DNA of 40,787 nucleotides from Erysipelotrichaceae bacterium (GTDB lineage Bacteria > Bacillota_I > Bacilli_A > Erysipelotrichales > Erysipelotrichaceae): assembly GCA_009773735.1 (NCBI GenBank), contig WSYG01000021.1, forward strand, positions 1 through 40,787, written 5' to 3'. Under the pieces are notes generated by a model. The model was not told the origin of the DNA. It made no database searches and saw only the letters and a list, made by a program, of their open reading frames with translations. Below are positions 25,469 to 35,451 of the stretch, piece after piece; the first letter of the stretch is position 1; every line of letters begins with the position of its first letter. Made by a program: the position numbers and the translations under genes.

Positions 25469-25939
25469 ATGCCAAGAAAAGGTTTTATAGCCAAAAGAGA
25501 CGTCCTGATCGATCCGATCTACAACTCAAAATTGGTTACCCGTTTGATTAATAAAATTATGTTGGATGGTAAGCGCGGTGTTGCTTCCAATATCCTCTAT
25601 GATGCCTTCGATATGATCGAAGAAAAAACAAGTCGTCAACCTATGGAAGTGTTTGAACAAGCACTCGCCAATGTCATGCCGATGTTAGAACTCAAAGCCA
25701 GACGTGTAGGGGGCTCCAACTACCAAGTACCGGTAGAAGTATCCGCTGAACGTAGATTGACTTTAGGTCTAAGATGGATCGTTAATTATTCTCGCTTAAG
25801 AAATGAAAAAACGATGCAACAGCGTTTAGCCAATGAAATCGTCGATGCCGCAAACGGCACAGGCGCTTCCGTTAAGAAAAGAGACGACATTCATAAGATG
25901 GCTGAAGCCAACAAAGCCTTCGCTCATTACCGTTGGTAA
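25469..25939 (+). CDS. rpsG: 30S ribosomal protein S7
   Basis: This 156-residue protein nucleates assembly of the 30S head and contacts the E-site tRNA. It begins [20 protein letters not shown], and carries [27 protein letters not shown] split across the usual central beta-hairpin region. It ends HYRW as in many bacteria. AAAGGAG precedes the start. In E. coli S7 is the feedback regulator of this operon. Confidence 0.97.
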   Translation: MPRKGFIAKRDVLIDPIYNSKLVTRLINKIMLDGKRGVASNILYDAFDMIEEKTSRQPMEVFEQALANVMPMLELKARRVGGSNYQVPVEVSAERRLTLGLRWIVNYSRLRNEKTMQQRLANEIVDAANGTGASVKKRDDIHKMAEANKAFAHYRW

Positions 25940-25977
25940 GATATGCGTTTGTGCTTAACTAAGGAGGTGACCCGCTA

Positions 25978-28056
25978 ATGCCACGTGATTATTCACTAGC
26001 GAACACAAGAAATATCGGAATCATGGCTCACATCGATGCCGGTAAAACCACCACAACCGAACGTATCCTATTCTATACCGGAAAAACCCATAAGATTGGT
26101 GAAGTGCATGACGGTGCCGCCACTATGGATTGGATGGCCCAAGAACAGGAACGCGGTATTACGATTACTTCCGCAGCCACAACGGCTCAGTGGAAAGGCA
26201 ACCGAATCAACATCATAGACACCCCGGGTCACGTCGACTTCACCGTTGAAGTAGAACGTTCACTTAGAGTCTTAGATGGTGCCGTAACGCTTCTGGATGG
26301 TAAGAATGGGGTAGAACCTCAAACTGAAACCGTTTGGAGACAAGCAACCAAATACAACGTCCCCCGTATCGTATTCGTCAACAAGATGGATGCGACTGGA
26401 GCGGACTTCTACATGTCGGCTAAAACTTTGATTACCCGTTTGGGTGCCAAAGCCACTCCGATCCAATTGCCAATTGGCGTTGAAAATTATTTTGACGGAT
26501 TGGTCGACATCATCGAACGTAAAGCCAGAATCTTCTCAGGCGATAAGTCAAAGGAAGACACATTTACAGAAATCCCAGCTGAAATGAGAGAAAGCGTTGA
26601 AGAATATCGCGCTAAACTCGTTGAGATCGTTGCGGATTACGATGAAGAAATCATGATGAAATATCTGGAAGGCGATGAACTCACCGTTGAGGAAATCAAA
26701 AGAGCCATCCGTAAAGCCGTCATCACCGGCGAATTCTTCCCAGTCCTGTGCGGTGCAGCATATAAAAACAAAGGTGTTACAGCGATGCTGGATGCCGTTA
26801 TCGATTACTTGCCTTCTCCACTGGATGTTCCGGCCATTACCGGCATCAAAGAAGATGGCACCCCTGATGTAAGACATCCTGATGATTCGGAACCGTTTGC
26901 TGCTTTGGCTTTCAAAGTTATGACCGATCCATTCATTGGAAGATTGACCTACTTCAGAGTTTATTCCGGAAAAATTAGTTCCGGATCGTATGTCTTCAAT
27001 TCGACTAAAAACAATCGTGAACGTTTCTCCAGATTGGTTCAAATGCATGCCAATCACAGAAATGAAATCACCGATGTCTACTCTGGCGATATCGCCGCAG
27101 CTGTTGGACTAAAAGACACCACCACAGGGGATACCCTCTGTGATGAAAAATCCTTCATCATCTTAGAAAAAATGGTCTTCCCAGAACCTGTCATCAACAT
27201 CGCCATTGAGCCTAAAACCAAAGGTGAACTCGATAAGATGGGAATTGCTTTACAAAAGCTGGCTGAAGAAGATCCTACTTTCAGAACTTATACCGATCCT
27301 GAAACGGGTCAAACCATCATTGCTGGTATGGGCGAACTTCACTTAGACATCATCGTGGATCGTATGAAACGCGAATTCAAAGTAGAAGCCAACGTCGGTG
27401 CTCCGCAAGTTGCTTACCGTGAAACCATTCGTGGAACAGCGGAATGCGAAGGCCGTTTCATCCGTCAGTCTGGCGGTCGTGGTCAATATGGTCACGTATG
27501 GATCAAGTTTGAGCCCAATGAAGTTGGGAAAGGCTTTACATTCGTCGATGCGATCGTTGGGGGCACTGTTCCCAAAGAATACATCAAACCGACCATGGAA
27601 GGAATTGCTGCTTCATTACCTAACGGTCTGATCGCCGGTTATCCGATCATCGATATCAAAGCCACCCTATTTGATGGATCCTACCATGATGTAGACTCCT
27701 CAGAAATGGCTTATAAGATTGCTGCTTCCATGGCTTTGAAAGAAGCCGGAAGAAAATGTAATCCAGTCATCCTTGAGCCCATCATGGCCATCGAAGTGAC
27801 AGCCCCAAGTGAATACTTAGGATCTGTCATGGGCGATGTCAGTTCACGTCGTGGACAGATCAAAGACCAGGTGGAACGCGGTAACGCAACCATCGTCCAA
27901 GCCGAGATCCCGCTGTCTGAAATGTTTGGTTATGCAACCGATCTGCGCTCCTTTACACAAGGACGTGGCTCCTATTCTATGCAGTTTGACCACTATTCAG
28001 AAGTGCCTAAATCCATTGCTGAAAAAATAGCTAAAAAGAACGCTGAAGAAAAGTAA
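25978..28056 (+). CDS. fusA: Elongation factor G
   Basis: This 692-residue GTPase drives translocation and, with RRF, ribosome recycling. G1 is AHIDAGKTT near residue 18, G2 includes [12 protein letters not shown]3 is DTPGHVDF and G4 is NKMD. Domains II to V follow, with the domain IV marker [11 protein letters not shown] and domain [10 protein letters not shown]. Length is standard. AAGGAGGTG precedes ATG 25978. It is co-transcribed with rpsLG; tuf has its own promoter further down. Confidence 0.98.
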   Translation: MPRDYSLANTRNIGIMAHIDAGKTTTTERILFYTGKTHKIGEVHDGAATMDWMAQEQERGITITSAATTAQWKGNRINIIDTPGHVDFTVEVERSLRVLDGAVTLLDGKNGVEPQTETVWRQATKYNVPRIVFVNKMDATGADFYMSAKTLITRLGAKATPIQLPIGVENYFDGLVDIIERKARIFSGDKSKEDTFTEIPAEMRESVEEYRAKLVEIVADYDEEIMMKYLEGDELTVEEIKRAIRKAVITGEFFPVLCGAAYKNKGVTAMLDAVIDYLPSPLDVPAITGIKEDGTPDVRHPDDSEPFAALAFKVMTDPFIGRLTYFRVYSGKISSGSYVFNSTKNNRERFSRLVQMHANHRNEITDVYSGDIAAAVGLKDTTTGDTLCDEKSFIILEKMVFPEPVINIAIEPKTKGELDKMGIALQKLAEEDPTFRTYTDPETGQTIIAGMGELHLDIIVDRMKREFKVEANVGAPQVAYRETIRGTAECEGRFIRQSGGRGQYGHVWIKFEPNEVGKGFTFVDAIVGGTVPKEYIKPTMEGIAASLPNGLIAGYPIIDIKATLFDGSYHDVDSSEMAYKIAASMALKEAGRKCNPVILEPIMAIEVTAPSEYLGSVMGDVSSRRGQIKDQVERGNATIVQAEIPLSEMFGYATDLRSFTQGRGSYSMQFDHYSEVPKSIAEKIAKKNAEEK

Positions 28057-28060
28057 TGGC

Positions 28061-28089
28061 TTGATTTTGGGACTTGTTTAGAATAGAAT
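28061..28089 (+). promoter_or_regulatory. Separate promoter of tuf
   Basis: TTGATT (28061-28066) and TAGAAT (28084-28089) with a 17-bp spacer lie directly after the fusA stop codon. No terminator is seen between fusA and tuf, so tuf may be served by both read-through and this promoter. Confidence 0.7.
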
Positions 28090-28131
28090 AGAAGTGCTTA
28101 CTAACTAACCCATATTGGAGGAGAACAAATT

Positions 28132-29316
28132 ATGGCAAAAGAAAAATTTGACAGATCCAAGCCGCACGTAAATATTGGAACCATTGGCCACGTTGACCAT
28201 GGAAAAACAACACTGACTGCTGCGATCACCCGCTACCTGGCCAAAAAAGGTATGGCTAAGGAAATGCGTTACGACCAAATCGATGGCGCACCTGAAGAAA
28301 AAGCCCGTGGAATTACAATCAACACCGCTCACGTCGAGTATTCGACTGTAGCACGTCACTATGCACACGTAGATTGCCCAGGCCACGCTGATTACATTAA
28401 AAACATGATTACCGGAGCTGCTCAGATGGATGGCGCGATCTTGGTCGTTGCTGCTACTGACGGACCTATGCCTCAGACAAGAGAACACATCTTGTTGGCT
28501 CACCAAGTTGGTGTTCCACACATGGTTGTCTTCTTGAACAAATGCGACATGGTCGATGATGAAGAACTCATTGACTTAGTCGAAATGGAAGTTCGCGAAC
28601 TCTTGAGCAAAAACGGCTTTGACGGCGATAACGCGCCTGTCATTCGCGGTTCAGCTTTAAAAGGCGGCGAAGGCGATCCTAAGTGGGAAAAATCCCTCCA
28701 GGAATTGATGGATGCTGTTGATGCATACATCCCAAATCCTTCCCGTGAAACAGACAAGCCTTTCATGATGGCGGTCGAAGACGTATTCACCATTACCGGT
28801 CGTGGCACTGTTGCTACCGGACGTGTTGAACGTGGTCAGATCAAAGTCGGCGAAGAAGTCGAAATCATTGGTATCAAACCTACACGTAAATCCGTTGTTA
28901 CCGGTTTGGAAATGTTCCGTAAGTCGTTGGATTCTGCATTGGCTGGCGATAACTGTGGAGCTTTGCTTCGTGGCGTCAACCGTGAAGAAATCGAACGTGG
29001 CCAAGTTTTGGCTAAACCCGGTTCAGTAAAACCGCATACGACATTTACTTGCCAAGTTTACGTTTTGTCCAAAGAAGAAGGCGGTCGTCATACACCGTTC
29101 GTTGCGAACTATCGTCCGCAATTCTACTTCCGTACAACAGACGTAACCGGTGTCATTAAACTGCCAGCAGGCGTTGAAATGGTTATGCCGGGCGACAACG
29201 TTCAGATGGAAGTCGAATTGATTTCCCCGATCGCTGTTGAACAAGGAACCACCTTCTCCATTCGTGAAGGCGGCCGTACGGTTGGTGCCGGTAACGTCAC
29301 AACCATCATTAAGTAG
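28132..29316 (+). CDS. tuf: Elongation factor Tu
   Basis: This 394-residue GTPase delivers aminoacyl-tRNA to the ribosome. G1 is GHVDHGKTT, the switch I region includes [11 protein letters not shown]3 is DCPGHADY and G4 is NKCD. Domains 2 and 3 follow with [12 protein letters not shown] and [10 protein letters not shown] at the end. TTGGAGGAG precedes ATG 28132. No convincing terminator was found in the 68 bases after it. Confidence 0.98.
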   Translation: MAKEKFDRSKPHVNIGTIGHVDHGKTTLTAAITRYLAKKGMAKEMRYDQIDGAPEEKARGITINTAHVEYSTVARHYAHVDCPGHADYIKNMITGAAQMDGAILVVAATDGPMPQTREHILLAHQVGVPHMVVFLNKCDMVDDEELIDLVEMEVRELLSKNGFDGDNAPVIRGSALKGGEGDPKWEKSLQELMDAVDAYIPNPSRETDKPFMMAVEDVFTITGRGTVATGRVERGQIKVGEEVEIIGIKPTRKSVVTGLEMFRKSLDSALAGDNCGALLRGVNREEIERGQVLAKPGSVKPHTTFTCQVYVLSKEEGGRHTPFVANYRPQFYFRTTDVTGVIKLPAGVEMVMPGDNVQMEVELISPIAVEQGTTFSIREGGRTVGAGNVTTIIK

Positions 29317-29357
29317 TTTATGTGTTTGCCTCTTAACCTGTAGAAAACAAATCACTC

Positions 29358-29366
29358 TGTTATAAT
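29358..29366 (+). promoter_or_regulatory. Extended -10 promoter of the LacI-family regulator gene
   Basis: TGTTATAAT is a TGn-TATAAT extended -10. No good -35 is seen. The leader would be about 12 bases, including GAAGG before ATG 29385. Confidence 0.6.
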
Positions 29367-29384
29367 ATTTAATGAAGGTACACT

Positions 29385-30365
29385 ATGGCAACCATTATTG
29401 ATGTCGCTAAAAAAGCTGGGGTGGGGATCGCTACTGTTTCAAGAGTGATCAATCATTCTGGTTATGTTAAAAAAGAAACCAGGGAAAAAGTTGAGCAAGT
29501 CATAAGCGAGATCGGATTCGTTTCAAACGAGATCGCTAAAAGTATGGCACTTCAAAAGAATAATCTGGTCGCTTTTCTCTTGCCAAATAGTACCCATCTT
29601 TTCTTTGGAGAATTATTGAACAGTGTTGAAAAAGAGCTCTATCAAAGAGGCTATATGTTGATGCTTTGTAATTCTAGTGAACGCATCGAAAAAGAAATCA
29701 TCTATGTTGAAATGTTGAAAAAGAGTCGAGTAGATGGCTTGATCATGTTGACCAACAATAACATCGAACCATTCATTGAAAAGCAATTCCCAATCGTCTC
29801 ATTTGATCGTCGTTTTGAAGATGTACCCTGTGTCAGCAGTGATAATTACCAAGGTGGAGTCATGGCAGCTCGTTATTTACTAGATAATGGTTGTCATAAA
29901 TTTATGTTCATAGGGGATGATGCTCAAGGGGAACATACCAGTGTCAATACTGAGGTCAGTAAACGTCGCAAAGGATTTATTGAAGAGTTGCGTCGTCAAG
30001 GGATTCATCATGTTATCAACATTGAGTATCCTTTAGGCGATTATAATTATATTCCTGAAACAGTTTACCAATCTGTGATCGATCATCCTGAAGTGGATGG
30101 CATTTTCGCAAACAATGATAATATCGCAGCAGAAGTTGTTAAACATTTAGAGGATCAAGGAAGAAAAGTGCCTAAGGATGTTAAAGTTATTGGTTTTGAT
30201 GGAGGGCGAGGTGGTTATCGACTTAATAAGACAATAACTTCGATCTCGCAGGATCCAGATGCCATTGCCATTGCCCTAGTTGAAAGTGTCGTTTCCCGAA
30301 TAAACGGAAATAAAGTTAACGATAAGATCATACCGGTCAATTTCGCAACAGGAGAAACAGCCTAA
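29385..30365 (+). CDS. LacI-family transcriptional repressor of the sugar locus
   Basis: This 326-residue regulator has the LacI headpiece at residues 1-50 (TIIDVAKKAGVGIATVSRVI, with the hinge helix NEIAKSMA at about 46-53). A periplasmic-binding-protein-like effector domain follows, with VDGLIMLTNNN, DNYQGGVMAARYL and the C-terminal GFDGGRGGYRL. It lies directly before, and in the same direction as, the transporter and enzyme genes. It probably binds the site at 30406-30419 and releases it when the imported sugar or a derivative is present. The HTH IATVSRVI is the canonical form that recognises CG-centred operators. CcpA-like global action is less likely given the location. Confidence 0.93.
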   Translation: MATIIDVAKKAGVGIATVSRVINHSGYVKKETREKVEQVISEIGFVSNEIAKSMALQKNNLVAFLLPNSTHLFFGELLNSVEKELYQRGYMLMLCNSSERIEKEIIYVEMLKKSRVDGLIMLTNNNIEPFIEKQFPIVSFDRRFEDVPCVSSDNYQGGVMAARYLLDNGCHKFMFIGDDAQGEHTSVNTEVSKRRKGFIEELRRQGIHHVINIEYPLGDYNYIPETVYQSVIDHPEVDGIFANNDNIAAEVVKHLEDQGRKVPKDVKVIGFDGGRGGYRLNKTITSISQDPDAIAIALVESVVSRINGNKVNDKIIPVNFATGETA

Positions 30366-30404
30366 GAATCAGTTTTCCACTTGTGTTTTTTAGTGAAATA
30401 GTTA

Positions 30405-30433
30405 TTGACAGCGCTTACAAATAATGCCATACT
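30405..30433 (+). promoter_or_regulatory. Promoter of the sugar-utilisation operon
   Basis: TTGACA (30405-30410) is followed after 17 bp by CATACT (30428-30433), a fair -10. The -35 is overlapped by a cre/LacI-type operator. Confidence 0.65.
30406..30419. promoter_or_regulatory. LacI/CcpA-type operator overlapping the -35 box
   Basis: TGACAGCGCTTACA differs at one position from the cre consensus TGWAARCGYTWNCW and has the CG centre typical of LacI-family sites. It covers most of the -35 and the start of the spacer, so a bound repressor would block RNA polymerase. Either the adjacent LacI-family regulator or CcpA could bind. Confidence 0.75.
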
Positions 30434-30504
30434 TAACCTATATGAAGTAGAGTGGTGTTTTTATTTCAAGGAGCTCAAAATGAGCTTAATTATATAGCTG
30501 TATA

Positions 30505-30518
30505 TGGAAACCTTTCCA
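30505..30518. promoter_or_regulatory. Second palindrome in the operon leader, possible auxiliary operator
   Basis: TGGAAACCTTTCCA has perfect 6-bp arms (TGGAAA/TTTCCA) around CC. It resembles a LacI-family operator with an altered centre, 99 bp from the first site and just before the ribosome binding site of the permease gene. Two sites could allow looping. Confidence 0.4.
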
Positions 30519-30538
30519 CATTTGAGAAGGAGAACGGT

Positions 30539-31639
30539 TTGAAAACACTGATGCAAAAAATCTTGTATGGCGTAATTTCAGGAGTTATGTTTATTATAAT
30601 CCCCTTCATCGCATTGATAGCGCTGATCGCTCGCTTATTCAAGATCGATATTTATGCGTTTGATCCAATGAAACAAAGAAAACCGATCGCCACCTATGTT
30701 GTCTCTAGATGGATGGGCAATTCAGGAAAGGCTCAACACAATAGAACTTTTTCGCTTTTCTTGATGCCCTCCTTAAGTGCTTTTAGTTTGTTTGTTATGT
30801 TTACCTTTTTTCATGGCATTTTTCTTTCTATGACCAATTGGGATGGGCTGAATACTGGAAAAGAGATTTTTGTAGGATTAAGCAATTACATGTCAATGTT
30901 TAGAGATTATGGCTTTGTTTACTCTTTATACAAAACCATTATTTATTCAGTTCTTAATATTTTCGCCATTAATATTGTTGCCTTTTTTCTGGCAATCCTA
31001 GTTACACAGAACTTGAAACTTAAAAATTTATATCGTGCCGGATTCTTCCTTCCTAATCTGATAGGGGGATTGGTCCTTGGTTACATCTGGCAATTCATCT
31101 TCAATCGTGCAATCACCTCTTTGGGTGGCTCATTCGCAACCAGTTTACTTGTCAATGGAGACTCAGCCTTATTGGGCTTGATTATTGTCATTACATGGCA
31201 ATATGCTGGATACATCATGATGATATATATCGCTGCACTTCAAAATGTTCCGCAGGATCTTGTGGAAGCTAGTAAAATCGATGGAGCTAATGCTTATCAA
31301 CGTTTACGAACCGTTATTTTACCTTTGGTTGCGCAAGCCTTTACGGTGTCGATGTTTCTGACTTTAGTAACGTCGTTTAAACAATATGACACAGTTATCA
31401 GTTTGACCAATGGTGGCCCAGGAACCTTGTTGCCTCAATGGATCACAAGCTGGTTTGGTCTAGCTGCCCGGCCTGCAGTTGGTTCAAACAACTTGATTGC
31501 ACTGAATATTTATCAGGAAGCTTTTGCTCGGTATCAGTTGGGTGTTGGGCAAGCCAAAGCCATTGTATTTTTTGTCTTTTTACTGGCGGTCTCCCTTTTA
31601 CAAGTTTATTACAATAAAAGAAAAGAGGTCGAACTCTAA
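30539..31639 (+). CDS. ABC sugar transporter permease, MalF/UgpA type
   Basis: This 366-residue integral membrane protein has an N-terminal helix (about residues 9-33), a basic loop, then the usual core with the EAA loop EASKIDGANAYQRL near residue 250 that docks the ATPase. The remaining hydrophobic segments begin at FSLFLMPSLSAFSLFV, then IYSVLNIFAINIVAFFLA, LIGGLVLGYIWQFIF and others. It imports sugar as partner of the following permease and the lipoprotein at 35452. TTG 30539 is preferred over GTG 30452 because AAGGAG stands six bases before it and the longer version begins with non-membrane sequence overlapping the leader. The MalF-like N-terminal extension is unusual in length. Confidence 0.88.
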   Translation: MKTLMQKILYGVISGVMFIIIPFIALIALIARLFKIDIYAFDPMKQRKPIATYVVSRWMGNSGKAQHNRTFSLFLMPSLSAFSLFVMFTFFHGIFLSMTNWDGLNTGKEIFVGLSNYMSMFRDYGFVYSLYKTIIYSVLNIFAINIVAFFLAILVTQNLKLKNLYRAGFFLPNLIGGLVLGYIWQFIFNRAITSLGGSFATSLLVNGDSALLGLIIVITWQYAGYIMMIYIAALQNVPQDLVEASKIDGANAYQRLRTVILPLVAQAFTVSMFLTLVTSFKQYDTVISLTNGGPGTLLPQWITSWFGLAARPAVGSNNLIALNIYQEAFARYQLGVGQAKAIVFFVFLLAVSLLQVYYNKRKEVEL

Positions 31640-32511
31640 TGGAAAGATCATGGTTAAGAAAAACATTCACCCCCTTGTTTTTGTTGGAGATTTTGGGCTT
31701 TGGGTTAATGATCGCCTTCTTTCTGCCGATTGTTTTAGTCATCATCAATGCTTCTAAAGATGCGGCTGAAATTATAAGAACACCGCTCAGTTCGCCCACC
31801 GATTGGACAAATTTATTTAAGAACATCAAAGAAATCATGACTCGGGATAATATCAATTACCTTTCTGCTTTTATTAATTCATTTATCATCACTACATCGA
31901 GCTTGATTTTGATTGGGGTCTTTAGTGCCATGGCCGCATGGATATTAGTGCGAACTAAAACAAGATATTCTATGTGGATCTTTATGTTTTTCTTGGCTGG
32001 GATGGTCATTCCATTTCAGGTCGTTATGTTGCCTTTGGTTCGCTTATTGGAAACCTTACGTCATTTGACAGGGATACCTTTCAAAGATACCTATTATGGC
32101 GTTATCTTGGCATATATTGGATTTGGAACACCGTTAAGTGTTTTCATGTTCCATGGATTTATTAAGTCGATCCCAATCGATATCGAAGAAGCAGCGATTA
32201 TTGATGGGTGTTCAAAACCTCAGGTTTTCTTTAAAATCGTATTACCAATTCTTAAACCGATCTTTGTAACGATGTTGGTTCTAAATGGGATGTGGATCTG
32301 GAATGATTACCTATTGCCACTACTTGTGATCGGAATAGGAGGTGCAGTTAAGACCTTGCCTTTATCTGTAGCGAGTTTAGCTGGATTCTATGATAAAGAA
32401 TGGGCTTTGATTTTGACCAGTGTCTTGATGGCTGCATTGCCTGTATTGATCCTCTTCTTGTTTGCCCAAAAACATATTATCAAGGGAATGACGTCCGGTG
32501 CGATCAAATAA
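31639..32511 (+). CDS. ABC sugar transporter permease, MalG/UgpE type
   Basis: This 290-residue membrane protein has six predicted transmembrane segments, beginning at about residues 13-37 (LLEILGFGLMIAFFLPIVL). The EAA loop reads IEEAAIIDGCSKPQVFFKI near residue 190. It pairs with the MalF-type permease to form the channel. The ATG shares one base with the preceding stop codon (TAATG), so translation is coupled. No ATP-binding subunit is encoded in this window; a shared MsmK-type ATPase elsewhere is likely. Confidence 0.92.
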   Translation: MERSWLRKTFTPLFLLEILGFGLMIAFFLPIVLVIINASKDAAEIIRTPLSSPTDWTNLFKNIKEIMTRDNINYLSAFINSFIITTSSLILIGVFSAMAAWILVRTKTRYSMWIFMFFLAGMVIPFQVVMLPLVRLLETLRHLTGIPFKDTYYGVILAYIGFGTPLSVFMFHGFIKSIPIDIEEAAIIDGCSKPQVFFKIVLPILKPIFVTMLVLNGMWIWNDYLLPLLVIGIGGAVKTLPLSVASLAGFYDKEWALILTSVLMAALPVLILFLFAQKHIIKGMTSGAIK

Positions 32512-32513
32512 CA

Positions 32514-33173
32514 ATGATCAAACTGGTAATCTTCGATATGGATGGGGTATTGACCTCAACAACCCATGAACATTTCTCAGCTTGGGCGAGTTTATTCAAG
32601 CACCATTTCAATCTAGAGATTGATCCACTGCTTGAGGTGAAAACAAAGGGTGTGTCACGTCTAGAATCATTAAAGGTCTTATTGGATCACTATGGGATTG
32701 ACATCAATGAATCAGCAAGACTTAGTTTGGCTCAAGAAAAGAATATCGCTTATCAACAATTGATTGCTCAATTTGATGAGTCAAAGTGCCTACCGGGAGT
32801 CATAGAATGTCTTGAGGTACTAAAAAGACGCAAGATCTTATGTGCTCTAGGTAGTGCTTCAAAAAACGGTCCTTTCTTACTGAAAGCCATAAAACTAGAA
32901 AAGTATTTCGATTATGTGGTTGATCCCACACTGCTAAGAAGCAAACCTTATCCTGATATATTTCTGAAAGCCGCAAGTCATTTTGGAATCAGTCCTCAAG
33001 ATTGCTTGGGTATCGAAGATGCTGAAGCAGGAATAGAAGCCATCAAGCGAGCTGGGATGTTTGCGATAGGGATAGGACCTGAGCAACTTAATCAAGCTGA
33101 TCTTAAAGTGAAAACCTTTCCAGAAATATCGCAAAAATTATGGGATGAAATCCTAAGAGGGAAAAAAGAATGA
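32514..33173 (+). CDS. pgmB: Beta-phosphoglucomutase
   Basis: This 219-residue HAD-superfamily enzyme converts beta-glucose-1-phosphate to glucose-6-phosphate. Motif I is FDMDGVLTST, with nucleophile Asp8 and acid/base Asp10. The THEHFSAW that follows is the cap entry typical of beta-PGM. Motif II is ALGSASKNG, and motif IV is GIEDAEAGIEA after KPYPDIFLKAA. ATG 32514 starts two bases after the MalG-type stop. It overlaps the GH65 gene (ATGA), matching the known pairing in which the phosphorylase supplies its substrate. Confidence 0.93.
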   Translation: MIKLVIFDMDGVLTSTTHEHFSAWASLFKHHFNLEIDPLLEVKTKGVSRLESLKVLLDHYGIDINESARLSLAQEKNIAYQQLIAQFDESKCLPGVIECLEVLKRRKILCALGSASKNGPFLLKAIKLEKYFDYVVDPTLLRSKPYPDIFLKAASHFGISPQDCLGIEDAEAGIEAIKRAGMFAIGIGPEQLNQADLKVKTFPEISQKLWDEILRGKKE

Positions 33174-35410
33174 CGAGTGCCTTGCCAAAGACTCTAGAAA
33201 GAAATCAACGCTTTTCTAAAGCTGAATTAGCCGTAGATGAGACTATTTTTTCGCAATCTAATGGGATCTTAGGCATTAGAGGGAGCTTTGCTGAAGGATA
33301 TGGCTTGGATTCAGATGATCCCTATGCCTTGATCAATGGATTCTATAACACGATACCTTACCATTACGAAGAAAATTCAATTCATTTTCCTCAGTTTGGA
33401 CAAACCATCGTTAAACTGATGGATACTTCCTCCGTATGGATCGAAACTGATTGTGGCCAACTTCAATTAAGTAGTGCCAAATTAATCGATCTTAAACGTT
33501 GGTATGTTTTGTCTGAAGGATTAACACGTCGCAGTGCACAGTATGAATTATCAAATGGTCAACGATTGATCGTTCATGAGGAGCGTTTCGTTGCCCAGGA
33601 TGTAAAGCATTTGATCGTATCACACATCATTATTGAAAGCATAGATTATGAAGGACAGCTTAAGATCACCTCCGTCATCCAGATGCCTAAGGTTAAAGTG
33701 TTGAATCGAAATGATCCACGAATTGCTCAAGCCAGAAAGCATCTTCGATTTATCGGCAACGATTCTACTCACACATACGCGACACTCAGTGCGGTTACTG
33801 AAAATACAGATTTGTCGATTGAAGTGGCGATGACGCATGATGAAGTCTTCGACTATGCCTTGTCTGATCAAGGGGCATGCGCTGTTACTCACCAACATCT
33901 TAGTCCGAAACAAAGTTTTGGTTTTACGAAATTTCAGATTTTCAACACTGCTTTGACCAATCCTAAAGGATTGAGTACCTTAAATTTAATCGAAGACCTC
34001 GATACCTATAAGGAATTAAAGAAGAAGCAACAACGATTGACCCAAGCATTTTGGGATCTCAATAAAGTTTCGCTAAATGATCCTGAAAGCCTCTTGGCTT
34101 TTCAATACAGCATCTATCAGTTAAACAACAGTGGTGGAGAGCATGAACAACTTCAGATCGCTGCCAAAGGCATCAGTGGAGAAGGCTATGAAGGGCACTA
34201 TTTCTGGGATACTGAGATTTATATGATTCCTTACTTCATTCTAACCCAACCAGATAAAGCAAAACGGCTCTTAATGTATCGATATCACCATCTTGAAGAT
34301 GCGATACAGGAAGCCCGTAAATTAGGCATAGACCGAGGTGTTAAGATTCCTTGGCGAACGATCAACGGAACTGAAACCTCTCCATATTATCCCGCGGGAA
34401 GTGCTCAAATCCACATTAACTCAGACTTAGCGTATTCGATCATGCAGTATTATTATGCCTCTGAAGATGAAGCATTCATGATCGATTATGGTTTTGAGAT
34501 GATGCTTCAAACGGCGTTATTCATCTTAGATTACGGGGTTTTCGACCGTGGAGTATTTCATCTCAATACCGTAACAGGTCCCGATGAATATTCAACCCTA
34601 GTCAATGACAATTACTATACAAATGTGATGGCGCAACGTCATTTCGAAGCACTTGTCGCTTATGCGAAAGAACACAAGGATCAAATAAACCCAATCTTTA
34701 AAAAGTGTGATGTTGATGAATCGATTTTGGATGAATTTAGCTTAGCAGCCCAACAAATGAGCTTCAAGATTGATGAAAAGCATCATGTTGTAGCTCAAGA
34801 TGATAATTTCTTATCTAAAAGAAACTTAGACCTGGCAACGATCCCTGTGGATAAGCATCCCATGCTTCTGCATTATCATCCATTGTTTATCTACAGACAT
34901 CAACTATTGAAACAATCAGATACGTTATTGGCTATGGTTTTATTGAATAGAAAGACAGATGTGCTTTATAAAAACAGTTTTGATTACTATCTGTCTCGAA
35001 CGACCCACGATTCTAGTCTTTCGAAATGTATGTATGGGATAGCAGCATATGCGATAGGACTTAGTAATTTGGGTGATGAATTCTTTGAAGATTCGCTCCA
35101 AATCGATCTTCGGGATACCAAACATCACACTCAGCACGGGCTCCATATGGCTAATATGGGGGGGACCTATCTCTTGGTTGCGTATGGGTTGCTTGGGATT
35201 AGAATCGAAAAGCATCTTAGAGTCGCACCCGTTGCGCATAGTCGATTTACCCAAGTAACGCTTAGTTTCCGTTACCAAGGTCATCACGTGACCATCTCGA
35301 CCCACAAGGAACATTTCACTATTTCGACCGATGGTCCACTACTGATTCAACTTTATGATGAGTTAAAACTCGTTGAATCATCAACCCAGGAAATAATCAA
35401 GATATCTTGA
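33170..35410 (+). CDS. GH65 inverting disaccharide phosphorylase (maltose/kojibiose/nigerose-type)
   Basis: This 746-residue glycoside hydrolase family 65 enzyme has an N-terminal beta-sandwich (FSQSNGILGIRGSFAEG), a linker, the (alpha/alpha)6 barrel and a C-terminal sheet. The general acid is Glu473 in TGPDEYSTLVND. The phosphate-binding region near TTHDSSLSKCMYG is also present. It phosphorolyses an alpha-linked glucosyl disaccharide to beta-glucose-1-phosphate plus a sugar. The usual maltose/kojibiose motif is GPDEYHE; the DEYST variant here leaves the linkage specificity open, so I do not name it mapA. Cytoplasmic, with no signal peptide. Coupled with pgmB. Confidence 0.9.
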   Translation: MTSALPKTLERNQRFSKAELAVDETIFSQSNGILGIRGSFAEGYGLDSDDPYALINGFYNTIPYHYEENSIHFPQFGQTIVKLMDTSSVWIETDCGQLQLSSAKLIDLKRWYVLSEGLTRRSAQYELSNGQRLIVHEERFVAQDVKHLIVSHIIIESIDYEGQLKITSVIQMPKVKVLNRNDPRIAQARKHLRFIGNDSTHTYATLSAVTENTDLSIEVAMTHDEVFDYALSDQGACAVTHQHLSPKQSFGFTKFQIFNTALTNPKGLSTLNLIEDLDTYKELKKKQQRLTQAFWDLNKVSLNDPESLLAFQYSIYQLNNSGGEHEQLQIAAKGISGEGYEGHYFWDTEIYMIPYFILTQPDKAKRLLMYRYHHLEDAIQEARKLGIDRGVKIPWRTINGTETSPYYPAGSAQIHINSDLAYSIMQYYYASEDEAFMIDYGFEMMLQTALFILDYGVFDRGVFHLNTVTGPDEYSTLVNDNYYTNVMAQRHFEALVAYAKEHKDQINPIFKKCDVDESILDEFSLAAQQMSFKIDEKHHVVAQDDNFLSKRNLDLATIPVDKHPMLLHYHPLFIYRHQLLKQSDTLLAMVLLNRKTDVLYKNSFDYYLSRTTHDSSLSKCMYGIAAYAIGLSNLGDEFFEDSLQIDLRDTKHHTQHGLHMANMGGTYLLVAYGLLGIRIEKHLRVAPVAHSRFTQVTLSFRYQGHHVTISTHKEHFTISTDGPLLIQLYDELKLVESSTQEIIKIS

Positions 35411-35451
35411 TTGTTCATATTCAATTTATTTCAAATAAAGGAGGAATGAAA

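Noticed and set aside
30366-30404. Terminator after the LacI-family gene
   Set aside because: CACT and AGTG flank a T-rich stretch but make only a four- to five-base stem with the T-run in the loop, not after the stem.
30452-30538. Longer permease starting at GTG 30452
   Set aside because: The extra N-terminus has no family match and overlaps the palindrome and leader, while TTG 30539 has AAGGAG at six bases.
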